Origin: Vibrio sp. CB1-14
GTDB taxonomy: Bacteria; Pseudomonadota; Gammaproteobacteria; Enterobacterales; Vibrionaceae
Length of the DNA: 64,000 bases
Assembly (NCBI RefSeq): GCF_040412085.2
Contig: NZ_CP115921.1
Coordinates: 1,426,001 to 1,490,000 of the forward strand
Reading direction: 5' to 3'
Shown here: in pieces, positions 28,456 through 37,186 of the stretch
How positions within the stretch are numbered: position 1 is the stretch's first letter
How the letters are laid out: every line of letters starts with the position of its first letter
Translations under genes and position numbers: made by a program
The notes under the pieces: model-generated
Database searches by the model: none
Told to the model about the DNA's origin: nothing
What the model saw: only the letters and a program-made list of their open reading frames with translations

Positions 28456-29907
28456 CTACTCGGGTCGAACATGCCGAGCAAGAATTCGCTGTGCCTCTAA
28501 TTTGACGTCTGCCCGCCGTTTAAAGCTCCATAGCCTGTCTCGTGCAGCCTTCCCCGATTCCTCGATATTGATGATGGGTGATAAGTAGGGGCTGGTTTCG
28601 TCAAGTTGATACATTTTTGCCTCAAGTGGCGTGAGTTTCCAAGGTTCAAACAGTAATGGCGGAGGTACAGCTGAAAGTTCAGGTATCCATTGATGGATAA
28701 AGTGTCCGTTTGGATCGTGTTCGATGGCTTGTTTGGTTGGATTATAGATACGAATGGTATTAGTGCCAGTAACACCAGCTTGCATTTGAAATTGGGGATA
28801 GTGTATGCCGGGTTCAAAATCAAGAAACAGGCGTGCAAGATGCTTGACGCCATGCTGCCAATCGATATCAAGGTGGTGGGTTAAAAAGCTCACCAACATT
28901 GCTCTCATGCGAAAGTTAATGTAGCCGCTAGCCCGCAAACAACGCATACAGGCATCAACGAGCGGGTACCCGGTGTAGCCCGTCTTCCATGCCTTCAACT
29001 TATTTGCGTCATTCGAATAAGGTAGGTTCAGATATGCTCTATTTACCGGTCGAAACTCCATGTCAGCTTCAGATTCAAATTTTTGGATGAAGTGACAGTG
29101 CCAATGAAGACGAGATGAGAGTGCCGCTAAACTTCGCCTAAAGCCTGTCACGTTCCAGTGTGCTAATAGCGCTTGATAGACCTCGCGTAGAGAGATATTG
29201 CCCCAAGCAAGATAGGGTGACAAACGGGTGCATGCACTGCGGCTTTCAAGTGGTTTTGATATTTGAAAATAGTACTGCCTACCCCGCTCTTGAAAGAAGC
29301 TCTCTAAGGTTTGCCAAGCAAGTGTTGAACCGCCGGTTTGAATGCCTTTCATCTTTGTTCGCCACGAAGCAGGTATTTCATCGTAGTTTTGGAACACGTC
29401 TTTTGTCTCAACAAAACAGCCCATGCTGAGATCGGTATCAACGATGGGGCCACGCATTATCTTGCTCCAGTGTTTATCCCATTCGTGTCGATCACTTGCG
29501 CCACGTATGACTGCGCCAATAGGGCTTTCATGCCAAGTGATATTTTGTTGGAGAAACCAGTGTGTGAGTTGTCGATCCCGCTGGAAGGTGATTTTTAAAC
29601 CGATCTCTTGATGGGAATAGACGCTATGTATTCCAAACGCCTGATGAATGTCGTGAAAAACATCCTGCGCAGACATCGACAGAATCGCTAGTCGAGTGTC
29701 GAATGCAGATAGTGTTTGATTTATATCTGTGAGCGACTGCCATACAAAGCGCCAGTGACGTTCATCATAGTGCGCATCGGCTAGTAGTTCAGGTTCGAAG
29801 AGGTAGAGCAAGAGAGTCGGTCGACCACTGGTGAGAGCAGCATGCAGCGGTGAATGATCTGTTAGTCTCAGATCACGCTTAAACCAAACTACATTTATGT
29901 TTCCCAT
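28456..29907 (-). CDS. DNA photolyase/cryptochrome family protein
   Basis: 483 residues. The N-terminal Rossmann-like antenna domain starts with [16 protein letters not shown]. The C-terminal helical FAD domain contains [46 protein letters not shown] and the Trp-rich region preceding [22 protein letters not shown]. The core FAD residues of class I-related photolyases are present. The '[22 protein letters not shown]' and '[12 protein letters not shown]' forms depart from E. coli PhrB and suggest a separate subgroup common in marine bacteria, so a light-sensing or photorepair role cannot be decided. AAGGAG precedes the ATG. The gene sits between the two tRNA-Cys copies. Confidence 0.85.
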   Translation of the reverse strand: MGNINVVWFKRDLRLTDHSPLHAALTSGRPTLLLYLFEPELLADAHYDERHWRFVWQSLTDINQTLSAFDTRLAILSMSAQDVFHDIHQAFGIHSVYSHQEIGLKITFQRDRQLTHWFLQQNITWHESPIGAVIRGASDRHEWDKHWSKIMRGPIVDTDLSMGCFVETKDVFQNYDEIPASWRTKMKGIQTGGSTLAWQTLESFFQERGRQYYFQISKPLESRSACTRLSPYLAWGNISLREVYQALLAHWNVTGFRRSLAALSSRLHWHCHFIQKFESEADMEFRPVNRAYLNLPYSNDANKLKAWKTGYTGYPLVDACMRCLRASGYINFRMRAMLVSFLTHHLDIDWQHGVKHLARLFLDFEPGIHYPQFQMQAGVTGTNTIRIYNPTKQAIEHDPNGHFIHQWIPELSAVPPPLLFEPWKLTPLEAKMYQLDETSPYLSPIINIEESGKAARDRLWSFKRRADVKLEAQRILARHVRPE

Positions 29908-30082
29908 AACCTCTCCTTCTGTACTTTCAGTGGTACGCAGGTGCCAGGATTTAGTTCAATGATATGCAAAGAGTGGGTGTTGAGACTCGGCACACGTTAG
30001 TGGCGTTTAAAAGTGTGCATTTATTGCAATTCATAGTGTGGCTACTTAGTCTTGATTGGATAAGTTATGCATGGAGGTGATT

Positions 30083-30328
30083 ATGACGGATGTTCTTGTG
30101 GTACTGATTATTTTTGGCGCTATTTTTGGACGGGGCATGATCCGAGCTTTTGCTGCGCATAGAGAAAAGATCCGTATTATCGAGTTAGACAATGCGAGTT
30201 CGCAGGCAGAGCGAGCAACTAGTGAGCTATTGGAGAAAGTAGAGCGGCTATCAGGGCGAGTAGAGGTACTGGAAAAGATCGTCACAGATGAAAAATATCA
30301 ACTTGATCGCAAGATTGCCAACCTGTAG
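30083..30328 (+). CDS. Small PspB-like membrane protein with coiled coil
   Basis: 81 residues. One N-terminal transmembrane helix (VLVVLIIFGAIFG) is followed by a basic stretch and a heptad-patterned helix ending VERLSGRVEVLEKIVTDEKYQLDRKI. The tail 'RVEVLEKIVTDE' resembles the C-terminus of phage-shock protein B, which binds PspC/PspA, but no other psp gene is adjacent, so this is a likeness rather than an assignment. An exceptionally strong GGAGGTGATT precedes the ATG at 30083, ruling out the in-frame start at 30056. Confidence 0.7.
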   Translation: MTDVLVVLIIFGAIFGRGMIRAFAAHREKIRIIELDNASSQAERATSELLEKVERLSGRVEVLEKIVTDEKYQLDRKIANL

Positions 30329-30415
30329 TTTGCTGTATTTATCGGCGAATTGTTCGTGCTTCATACCGCAGAGTTCGCTATTTAATCACTTGATTCATAA
30401 AGTGAAAAATACCTG

Positions 30416-30443
30416 TTGACGCAAAATCTCAATCCGTTAAAGT
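30416..30443 (+). promoter_or_regulatory. Promoter of the tRNA-Leu-Cys unit
   Basis: TTGACG, a 16-base spacer and TAAAGT, about 90 bases before tRNA-Leu. Confidence 0.6.
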
Positions 30444-30533
30444 ACACCTCGTTCTCACGGGGAAGCCCAAGAGAAACAAGAGTTAAAAGATGGTGTTTAC
30501 TTAGACTAAACGGCATCACAAAGAAATTTGTGT

Positions 30534-30620
30534 GCCCTGGTGGTGGAATTGGTAGACACAAGGGATTTAAAATCCCTCGACGTTCGCGTTGTGCCGGTTC
30601 AAGTCCGGCCCGGGGCACCA
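30534..30620 (+). tRNA. tRNA-Leu (TAA)
   Basis: An 87-base class II tRNA with encoded CCA. The acceptor is GCCCTGG with CCGGGGC, the anticodon loop is TTTAAAA with anticodon TAA, the variable arm is long and the T-arm has GGTTCAAGTCC. It is followed 36 bases later by tRNA-Cys in the same transcript. Confidence 0.96.
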
Positions 30621-30656
30621 TCTATCATTTGCTATTCAATTAGCACACAATTTAAA

Positions 30657-30730
30657 GGCGCCTTGGCAGAGTGGCTATGCAGCGGATTGCAAATCCGTGG
30701 ACCTCGGTTCGACTCCGGGAGGCGCCTCCA
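30657..30730 (+). tRNA. tRNA-Cys (GCA), copy 2
   Basis: Identical over all 74 bases to copy 1 at 28239. Same acceptor, GCA anticodon and encoded CCA. Confidence 0.97.
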
Positions 30731-31199
30731 CTTTTCAGAAAGCCCCGACTTTGGTCGGGGCTTTCGTCGTTTCAACACCTTAAAGCCCCTCGCATAGCCG
30801 AATCTTGGCAGTGAAAATGAGTATACCTTGCTAATAAAGTGCTTAATGTTAACAAGAGAGCCAATCGATAAGGCTATTAATTTGCATACAAAAATAAGTA
30901 TTGCAATATAAGTGATGCTGCTCTCTCATTGCAGGCTGAATTCTACGCCTTTTGTTCTCCACCCCCTTAACTACGCCTGAGACTGGTTGGGCAGAATGTT
31001 GTGCGCTTGGTTGCGTTTTGTTGGCTTTTTTTTGCACTATGTGTGAAATGACTCCAACGAGATGGTTATTTTATCCATTTCAATAACTTTAATTACATTT
31101 TTCACAGTTTGTATATGGCCGCTTTTCTTACGATAGAGGCAGATGAAGTCTTTGACGTGTAAGACGACTCTTTTCCCTCTATAACAAAAGGTTTAGAAA
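30731..31199. other. 469-base region between tRNA-Cys and pulA
   Basis: After the tRNA terminator the sequence holds no supported gene. A 62-codon minus-strand frame (30849-31037) has no ribosome site and low-complexity content. No convincing MalT box was found ahead of the pullulanase gene, though that is where one would be expected. Confidence 0.6.
30739..30764 (+). terminator. Terminator of the tRNA-Leu-Cys unit
   Basis: AAAGCCCCGAC / GTCGGGGCTTT (11-bp perfect stem, 4-base loop), with a short T-rich tail. Confidence 0.75.
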
Positions 31200-34100
31200 G
31201 TGGACAATAAAAAACTAAACATGACAGTGGTTGCAAAAACCCTAATTCCGTTGCTCTCAGCAGCGGTTTTAGCAGGTTGTAACTCAAGTAGCGATTCAGG
31301 CACGGATGCGGGCGGTAATACTGGCAATATCGAAGGTCTATACAACCCAGCTGAAAATGAGGTCGTTATCTATTACAAGCGCGATGTTGCAGCGCAATCG
31401 GGTGCCTCCTACGAGGGGTGGGGGTTGCACCTTTGGAATGGTGATGGTTGTAATAGTACTGATCTCGAAGCTATGGGAATTTCAGGTGAGACAGCGTGGA
31501 CAGATCCGCATCCATACACAGGTGTGAGCGACACCTATGGTGCTTATTATGTCTTAAAGGTCGATCCCGATGCTGCAGATCCACATGAGTGTATGAACTT
31601 CATTCTACATAAAGGTGATGATAAAGCGTTTGGTGGTAACAACCTGAAAGTTGAACTTCGCAATCTTCAAAGTAGCGAAAGCAAAGGTCTTTTTGGTTTC
31701 CACGGTAGTAGCAAACTTTACTACGCTCCAATAGAAGAGCGTCCAGTGGTAATTGATGGGCGTGCTGCACACTGGATTGATTCAGACACGATAGCTTGGG
31801 AAGCGGCGGGAAGTGCTAGTAAACTTGCTCTTTACCACAGCAGCACGGGCGGCATCGAACTTGATGAAGATAAAAACATCACTGGTGGCGAAAAGCTAGA
31901 ACTTTCCATCGGCGGTGATCTTAGTGATGATCAGAAGAAACGTTTCAAACATCTTGAAAGCTTAAAAACGGCTACGAATAACTTTACAGCGGAAGAGATC
32001 CACGACTTACTCAAAGGCCAAGTGGTTATTGTTGCATACAACAGCAATGATGAAATCATGGCGGCTACAGAAATTCAATCGGCGGGTGCACTGGACGCGA
32101 TCTATGCTTCAGAAGAAGCGGGTGATGCGATGTCAGAAGTGCTCGGTGCAGTTGTGGAAAGCGGTTCAGCTACATTCAAACTTTGGGCGCCGACTGCACA
32201 AAAAGTCGCGCTTGAAATCTATGACGAAGACAAGAAGCTTGAGCAAACGATCGACATGGACGAAAACACAGACAACGGTGTTTGGTCGAGCGATCCGGTC
32301 TCTGGTGCTGAAGGCAAATTCTATCGCTATCACGTAACGGTTTACCATCCAACAACGGGCAAGGTAGAAGAGCGTCTCGTCACCGACCCATATTCACTAA
32401 GCGTGTCAGCCAATTCTCGTTACTCACATGTTGTGGACCTTAGTGATCCTGCTCTAGCGCCAGCAAACTGGGGTGGTGAGTTTGAAAGCCCAACAAAGAA
32501 TGACATCGACCACGTATTGTACGAGTCCCACATCCGTGACTTCAGCTTTAGTGATGCAAATGGTACGACCGCAAACAACGGTAAATACCTAGCGTTCACA
32601 GAAGCAGAACGTGAGTCAGTGAAACACCTACAAGCACTTAAAGATGCCGGTATGACAACGCTACACGTACTTCCTGCGTTTGACATTGCAACGGTTGATG
32701 AAGTTAATCGAGTTGATATTACTGACACGGTTGGCGATCTCTGTGAGGCTAAATCAGACGCAGCAATTTGTGCCACTGGCAATATGGGTGATACCATCGA
32801 GTCTGTTCTAGAAGATTACGATACCTCAACGGGTGATGCTCAAGCTCTGATGAATGATCTTCGCATGCTTGATAGCTTCAACTGGGGGTACGACCCGTTC
32901 CACTACACAGTGCCAGAAGGCAGCTACGCAAGTGATGCTGACGGCTCGGCTCGTATTAAAGAGTTCCGTGAAATGGTTCAGGCGACTCATGATATGGGGC
33001 TGAAATTTGTAATGGACGTTGTGTATAACCATACCAATGCGTCTGGTGTGAACGACAAGTCAGTACTAGATAAGATCGTCCCTGGATACTACCACCGTTT
33101 AAACATCAACACCGGTGACGTTGAAATGTCGACGTGCTGTGATAACACAGCAACTGAAAACCTCATGATGGGTAAGTTGATGGTCGACTCGCTGAAAGTG
33201 TGGGCTGAGGATTATAACGTTGATGGCTTCCGCTTTGATCTAATGGGTCACCAACCAAAAGCGTTGATGGTAGAAGCACTTGAGGCGGTTAAAGCGATTG
33301 ACGAAGACACCATCTTCTACGGTGAAGGTTGGGACTTTGGTGAAGTCGCTCAACACGCTCGTTTTGAACAAGCAACACAGATTGCGATGGCCGGCACAGG
33401 CATCGGTACCTTCTCAGATCGTCTGCGTGATGCCGTTCGTGGTGGTAGCCCGTTTGATGGTGGTGAAGATCAAGATGGTCGTCGCTCGCTTAAGTATAAC
33501 CAAGGCTTTGGTAATGCGGCTTACATGAACGATGAGGTTGAAGACACTGCCGCAACAACTAAGGCGATGCTACATAACCAAGACCTAGTACGTTTGGGTA
33601 TGGCAGGTAACCTAGCAACTTACGTTCTTCTTGATTCAGAAGGCAACACAACTCTGGGCAAAAACGTAGATTACAATGGTGCGCCAGCAGGTTACACAGA
33701 GCAACCGTCAGAAAACATTTCTTATGTGTCTAAGCACGATAACCAAACGCTTTGGGATAACAATGCCTATAAGATTGCGTCAGGTACATCGTCTGCAGAG
33801 CGCGCTCGTATGCAAACGGTATCTCTGTCTACTGTGATGATGGGGCAAGGTATACCATTTATCCATATGGGCTCAGAGCTACTTCGTTCTAAGTCAATGC
33901 AACGTGACTCTTACGATTCTGGTGACTGGTATAACCGCGTTCGCTTTGACGGTTCAGACAACAACTGGAACGTTGGTCTACCTCGTGAAGACAAAGACGG
34001 CGCAAACTGGAAGCTGATTAAAGAGATCATTGCAGACTCAACGGCTAAGCCAGATGCGGACGATATCGAGCTGTCTAAGCAGCAGTTCCTTGAGTTACTT

Positions 34101-35204
34101 AAAATCCGTAACAGTAGTGACCTATTCCGCCTAACGACAGCAGCAGATGTTAAAAACCGTGTTGACTTCCGCAATGTTGGCGAAGATCAGGTTCAAGGTC
34201 TAATTGTGATGTCGATTGACAATGGTACGAAAGCAGGTAGTGACAATCTTGATAAAGAAATTGATGCGATTGTTGTCGTTGCTAACTCAACATCAGAGCA
34301 ACAAGACTTTACTATCGATGGGACTGAAGGCTTCGTTCTGCATGATGTACAACAGAACTCAGCAGATATCATTGTGCAAGATGCAACATTTGCAAATAGC
34401 ACATTTTCTGTCCCTGCGCTAACTACAGCTGTGTTCGTGCTACCACGAGATGGTGCTCGAGGAGAAGGTCTTCCGGTTGATCTTTCAAACAAAGATGTGT
34501 CAAATCTTCCACCGTATGGCGAGACGAATGTTTACGTCCGTGGTGGTATGAACGGCTGGGGAGCGAGTGAGGACTGGAAGCTGCAGTTTATTGCCAATGG
34601 TATGTACACGCTGACAGCGCCACTTGAGGCTGGTGATTATGAGTTCAAGTTTGGAGATGCTAACTGGGGTGATGTAAACATCCCTTGTGATTGGGCTGAT
34701 CAAGCTAACGACTCAATCGACCTTGGTACAGAGGGCAACTGTAAGCTGTCTGTTGAGACTGCGGGCAAATATACGTTCACTGTCGATGCGTCGTACATGC
34801 AAAACGATACAGCGGATAAACCTGTTGTGTCAGTTGTTGCAGCACCAGATGCGCCAACTTGGGGTGATACCGCACTCTACCTACGTGGTGATGTGACTGA
34901 CTCTGGCTGGGCGGCGATTGATTCGGCGAAGTTTACTTACGTAGCTAACGATGTTTATGCGCTTGAAGTATCTCTAAGTGCAGGTAACTTCAATATGAAA
35001 GTCGCCGATTCTGGTTGGTCAGATGCAACCATCTTCGCGCCAGAAGCGGAAGGTGTTTCTGTTGAGTTCGGTACTCCACTAGCGCTTGGCGTTGGTCCTG
35101 CTACTAAGAACTTAGGCATCGCTATCCCGAGTGCTGGTGACTATCGCTTTGAAGTTAACTTTGCAGACAAGAGTGCGCCAGTACTTACTGTTACGCAGCA
35201 ATAA
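31200..35204 (+). CDS. pulA: Pullulanase lipoprotein (alpha-1,6-glucosidase)
   Basis: 1334 residues. The signal peptide ends in a lipobox LAGC followed by a Ser/Gly/Asp linker, so it is an exported lipoprotein. Domain order: a CBM41-like starch-binding domain (about 45-160, with WGLHLWN), a linker domain, CBM48 (about 325-400, FKLWAPTAQKVALEIYD) and GH13 pullulanase catalysis (about 430-1060). The last contains the pullulanase motif NWGYDP, VMDVVYNHT, nucleophile Asp680 in GFRFD, acid/base Glu709 in GEGWD and SKHDNQ. The C-terminus carries two tandem beta-domains (about 1105-1215 and 1225-1330), each starting with a strand of the type 'VYVRGGMNGW' / 'LYLRGDVTDSGW', which look like starch-binding modules. 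It cleaves alpha-1,6 branches of glycogen or pullulan. The GTG start has AAGGTTT upstream. It forms a single-gene unit with a strong terminator. Confidence 0.93.
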   Translation: MDNKKLNMTVVAKTLIPLLSAAVLAGCNSSSDSGTDAGGNTGNIEGLYNPAENEVVIYYKRDVAAQSGASYEGWGLHLWNGDGCNSTDLEAMGISGETAWTDPHPYTGVSDTYGAYYVLKVDPDAADPHECMNFILHKGDDKAFGGNNLKVELRNLQSSESKGLFGFHGSSKLYYAPIEERPVVIDGRAAHWIDSDTIAWEAAGSASKLALYHSSTGGIELDEDKNITGGEKLELSIGGDLSDDQKKRFKHLESLKTATNNFTAEEIHDLLKGQVVIVAYNSNDEIMAATEIQSAGALDAIYASEEAGDAMSEVLGAVVESGSATFKLWAPTAQKVALEIYDEDKKLEQTIDMDENTDNGVWSSDPVSGAEGKFYRYHVTVYHPTTGKVEERLVTDPYSLSVSANSRYSHVVDLSDPALAPANWGGEFESPTKNDIDHVLYESHIRDFSFSDANGTTANNGKYLAFTEAERESVKHLQALKDAGMTTLHVLPAFDIATVDEVNRVDITDTVGDLCEAKSDAAICATGNMGDTIESVLEDYDTSTGDAQALMNDLRMLDSFNWGYDPFHYTVPEGSYASDADGSARIKEFREMVQATHDMGLKFVMDVVYNHTNASGVNDKSVLDKIVPGYYHRLNINTGDVEMSTCCDNTATENLMMGKLMVDSLKVWAEDYNVDGFRFDLMGHQPKALMVEALEAVKAIDEDTIFYGEGWDFGEVAQHARFEQATQIAMAGTGIGTFSDRLRDAVRGGSPFDGGEDQDGRRSLKYNQGFGNAAYMNDEVEDTAATTKAMLHNQDLVRLGMAGNLATYVLLDSEGNTTLGKNVDYNGAPAGYTEQPSENISYVSKHDNQTLWDNNAYKIASGTSSAERARMQTVSLSTVMMGQGIPFIHMGSELLRSKSMQRDSYDSGDWYNRVRFDGSDNNWNVGLPREDKDGANWKLIKEIIADSTAKPDADDIELSKQQFLELLKIRNSSDLFRLTTAADVKNRVDFRNVGEDQVQGLIVMSIDNGTKAGSDNLDKEIDAIVVVANSTSEQQDFTIDGTEGFVLHDVQQNSADIIVQDATFANSTFSVPALTTAVFVLPRDGARGEGLPVDLSNKDVSNLPPYGETNVYVRGGMNGWGASEDWKLQFIANGMYTLTAPLEAGDYEFKFGDANWGDVNIPCDWADQANDSIDLGTEGNCKLSVETAGKYTFTVDASYMQNDTADKPVVSVVAAPDAPTWGDTALYLRGDVTDSGWAAIDSAKFTYVANDVYALEVSLSAGNFNMKVADSGWSDATIFAPEAEGVSVEFGTPLALGVGPATKNLGIAIPSAGDYRFEVNFADKSAPVLTVTQQ

Positions 35205-35224
35205 CTTGATGTCATCGTAAAAAC

Positions 35225-35254
35225 AAAGGCAGCGGTAATTCGCTGCCTTTTTTT
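35225..35254 (+). terminator. Terminator of pulA
   Basis: AAAGGCAGCG / CGCTGCCTTT with a 6-base loop and a T7 run. Confidence 0.92.
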
Positions 35255-35284
35255 CATCACTAAAATAGAGAAAATAAAGAAAGG

Positions 35285-35605
35285 TTAGTCGACAACGACC
35301 GCAGTACCACTCGCCGATACCATTAACATTCCATTTCCAGTCCCCAAGACTTCGTAGTCTAAATCCACGCCAACAACCGCATTCGCTCCAATATCACTGG
35401 CTTTTTGTTCGAGTTCTTTTAAAGCAATTTCACGTGCTCGTTGAAGCTCACGTTCGTAAGTACCAGAGCGGCCACCCACAATGTCACGAAGTCCTGCAAA
35501 CATGTCTTTAAACACATTTGCTCCAAGGATCGCTTCGCCAGCGATGACACCTTTGTAGCTGACAATTCTTTTTCCCTCAACCGTTTGAGTCGTTGTTACT
35601 ATCAT
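35285..35605 (-). CDS. ybjQ: YbjQ family (UPF0145) protein
   Basis: 106 residues, matching E. coli YbjQ (107). It begins [21 protein letters not shown] and includes [30 protein letters not shown] and [16 protein letters not shown], the family's most conserved blocks. The fold is a small pentameric alpha/beta unit once called a heavy-metal-binding domain. No clear metal ligands are visible and the function is unknown. Single gene. Confidence 0.9.
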   Translation of the reverse strand: MIVTTTQTVEGKRIVSYKGVIAGEAILGANVFKDMFAGLRDIVGGRSGTYERELQRAREIALKELEQKASDIGANAVVGVDLDYEVLGTGNGMLMVSASGTAVVVD

Positions 35606-35719
35606 TGAATGCTCCTGTGTGAGGATGTTTAAACAAGTAGTTACACCTTAGCAGCAGTTCGAGCATACCGAAAAGCGCTATCAATGAAATCAAAGGTTTT
35701 GTCACAATCTGAAAAACAG

Positions 35720-35742
35720 AAAAGGGGAGCAGTGCTCCCCTT
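35720..35742 (-). terminator. Terminator of the pstS-like gene
   Basis: AAGGGGAGC / GCTCCCCTT with a 3-base loop, then TTTTC on the minus strand. Confidence 0.8.
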
Positions 35743-35761
35743 GAGTAGATAATTAAATCAA

Positions 35762-36574
35762 TTACTTAACTGGTGTATAACCATACTCTTCAATCAATAA
35801 CTGTCCTTCTTTTGAAAGAACATACTTAATGAACTTGTCTGCATTGTCATCGATGTCGTCTTTTTTGTGAAGCAGTAAGAATGGGCGAGCCAATTGGTAC
35901 TTGCCGTCTGAAATGTTCTTGGTGTTAGCCTCTACTCCTTCAAAGGTAATCGCTTTTATTGAGCGATCTACTGAACCTTCAGAGATAAAACCAATCGCGT
36001 GTGGATTGTGGTTTACGATGGTTTTCACCATGCTGTTGCTATTGACGACAAGGTTAGTTGGATTGATGTCTGAAACAGTTCTGTCGTTAATCACACGTGT
36101 CAGGCCAAGTAAGCTTTCGAAACTTGCTCGGGTGCCCGAAGATGCTTCACGAGTGACCACAGCGATTTTTTGGTCAGGTCCGCCAATTTGCTTCCAGTTG
36201 GTTATTTCGCCTTTGTAGATGTCATACAGTTGCTCACGGCTAACGTTTTGCACCGGGTTAGCCAAGTTTACAACCACCGCTAAGCCATCATAAGCAATTG
36301 GGAATACCTCTAGCGACTCGCTGTTTTCTTGCACGGTTAGGAAGCGGCTGCTCATGCCGATATCGGTAGCGCCTTTTTCTAACAAAGTGATGCCCGCGGT
36401 AGAGCCAATCCCTTGTACTGCAACGAATGTATCTGAGTTTTGGTTGTTGTATTGCTCTGCTAATACATCCATCACACGAGCGACAGAGGTCGAACCGGAT
36501 ACGTTGACTTCTTCTGCTTGAACATGAGCAAAACTGGCAATAGAGAGTAGGGTGGCTAGGGCAATGCGAAGCAT
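35762..36574 (-). CDS. pstS: Phosphate-binding periplasmic protein PstS
   Basis: 270 residues from the start at 36574, which has GGAG six bases upstream and is followed at once by a signal peptide ending in VQAEE. An in-frame start at 36676 would put 34 residues in front of the signal. The mature protein has the phosphate-loop features of the family: VSGSTSVARVMD, GIGSTAGI and REASSGTRASFE. It should bind phosphate for an ABC importer. No pstC, pstA, pstB or phoU genes follow, so it is a stand-alone binding protein. It might serve a transporter encoded elsewhere. Confidence 0.88.
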   Translation of the reverse strand: MLRIALATLLSIASFAHVQAEEVNVSGSTSVARVMDVLAEQYNNQNSDTFVAVQGIGSTAGITLLEKGATDIGMSSRFLTVQENSESLEVFPIAYDGLAVVVNLANPVQNVSREQLYDIYKGEITNWKQIGGPDQKIAVVTREASSGTRASFESLLGLTRVINDRTVSDINPTNLVVNSNSMVKTIVNHNPHAIGFISEGSVDRSIKAITFEGVEANTKNISDGKYQLARPFLLLHKKDDIDDNADKFIKYVLSKEGQLLIEEYGYTPVK

Positions 36575-36752
36575 AGTTAACTCCAAATAAAGTAAGAATT
36601 TTCCACATCTTATTTCGTTAGTGTGACACTTTTGTGAATTAGCATTGTCTGCTTTGGCGTGAGTTCTCAATTGCATCTAATTGGTGTATGCAACGCTAAC
36701 AAACTCGTCAAAAAGCAGTTATATTAAAGGTATCTATCGAGAGGAAGGGTGT

Positions 36753-37100
36753 ATGACGTTAATTCAAATGTCGCAGTGCCGCCTAGAGCGGTGCGCAGAA
36801 ATTGTTTGTAGTAACCGAAACCGCAGTATGCCCGTGGAGCTCGGTAAGTCCCTGTTTGAGATGCTTGAACATGGCGTGCTGTTTTCTAAAGCGCACTACT
36901 TACTCGACTCAAAATCTTCCAGCTATACCAGTGCGGTAGCTAAAGTTGAACTTGATGCCAATGATAATAAATGGTTGGTTTATGTGCCCGATGAGCAAGA
37001 TGGTGAAGCGTGGATACCTTATCCGTTTCTTGGTAAGAGCTCTGATTTAACCGCAGTAATGCGTGAGATTGAGAAAGATCCGAAAGCTTACTTTTGGTGA
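36753..37100 (+). CDS. Hypothetical protein, possibly DUF3024-like
   Basis: 115 residues, soluble, with four Cys near residues 8-20 and a C-terminus ending REIEKDPKAYFW. The segment KVELDANDNKWLVYVPD followed by a terminal 'I-x-x-DP...FW' pattern is reminiscent of DUF3024 proteins, but the match is short and from memory. GAGGAAGGG precedes the ATG at 36753, so the longer frame from 36681 is rejected. It is convergent with rnb. Confidence 0.65.
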   Translation: MTLIQMSQCRLERCAEIVCSNRNRSMPVELGKSLFEMLEHGVLFSKAHYLLDSKSSSYTSAVAKVELDANDNKWLVYVPDEQDGEAWIPYPFLGKSSDLTAVMREIEKDPKAYFW

Positions 37101-37131
37101 TAAGGCGATGACAACTAGCCGAACCGGCATA

Positions 37132-37160
37132 AAAAATGGGAGCGTTTGGCTCCCATTTTT
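37132..37160. terminator. Bidirectional terminator between the 115-aa gene and rnb
   Basis: AAAAATGGGAGC / GCTCCCATTTTT with a 5-base loop; T-runs on both strands. Confidence 0.9.
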
Positions 37161-37186
37161 ACTTTATAGTTCTTGCGCTTAAGAAG

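Noticed and set aside
28245..28588. Plus-strand frames starting inside tRNA-Cys
   Set aside because: They read through the tRNA and then antisense to the photolyase gene.
30382..30621. 79-codon minus-strand frame over tRNA-Leu
   Set aside because: It is antisense to a confidently identified tRNA and has no ribosome site.
30849..31037. 62-codon minus-strand frame upstream of pulA
   Set aside because: No ribosome site, biased composition and no neighbour; probably chance.
31038..31199. MalT boxes for pulA
   Set aside because: No clear GGATGA-type core pair was found; a motif search would be needed.
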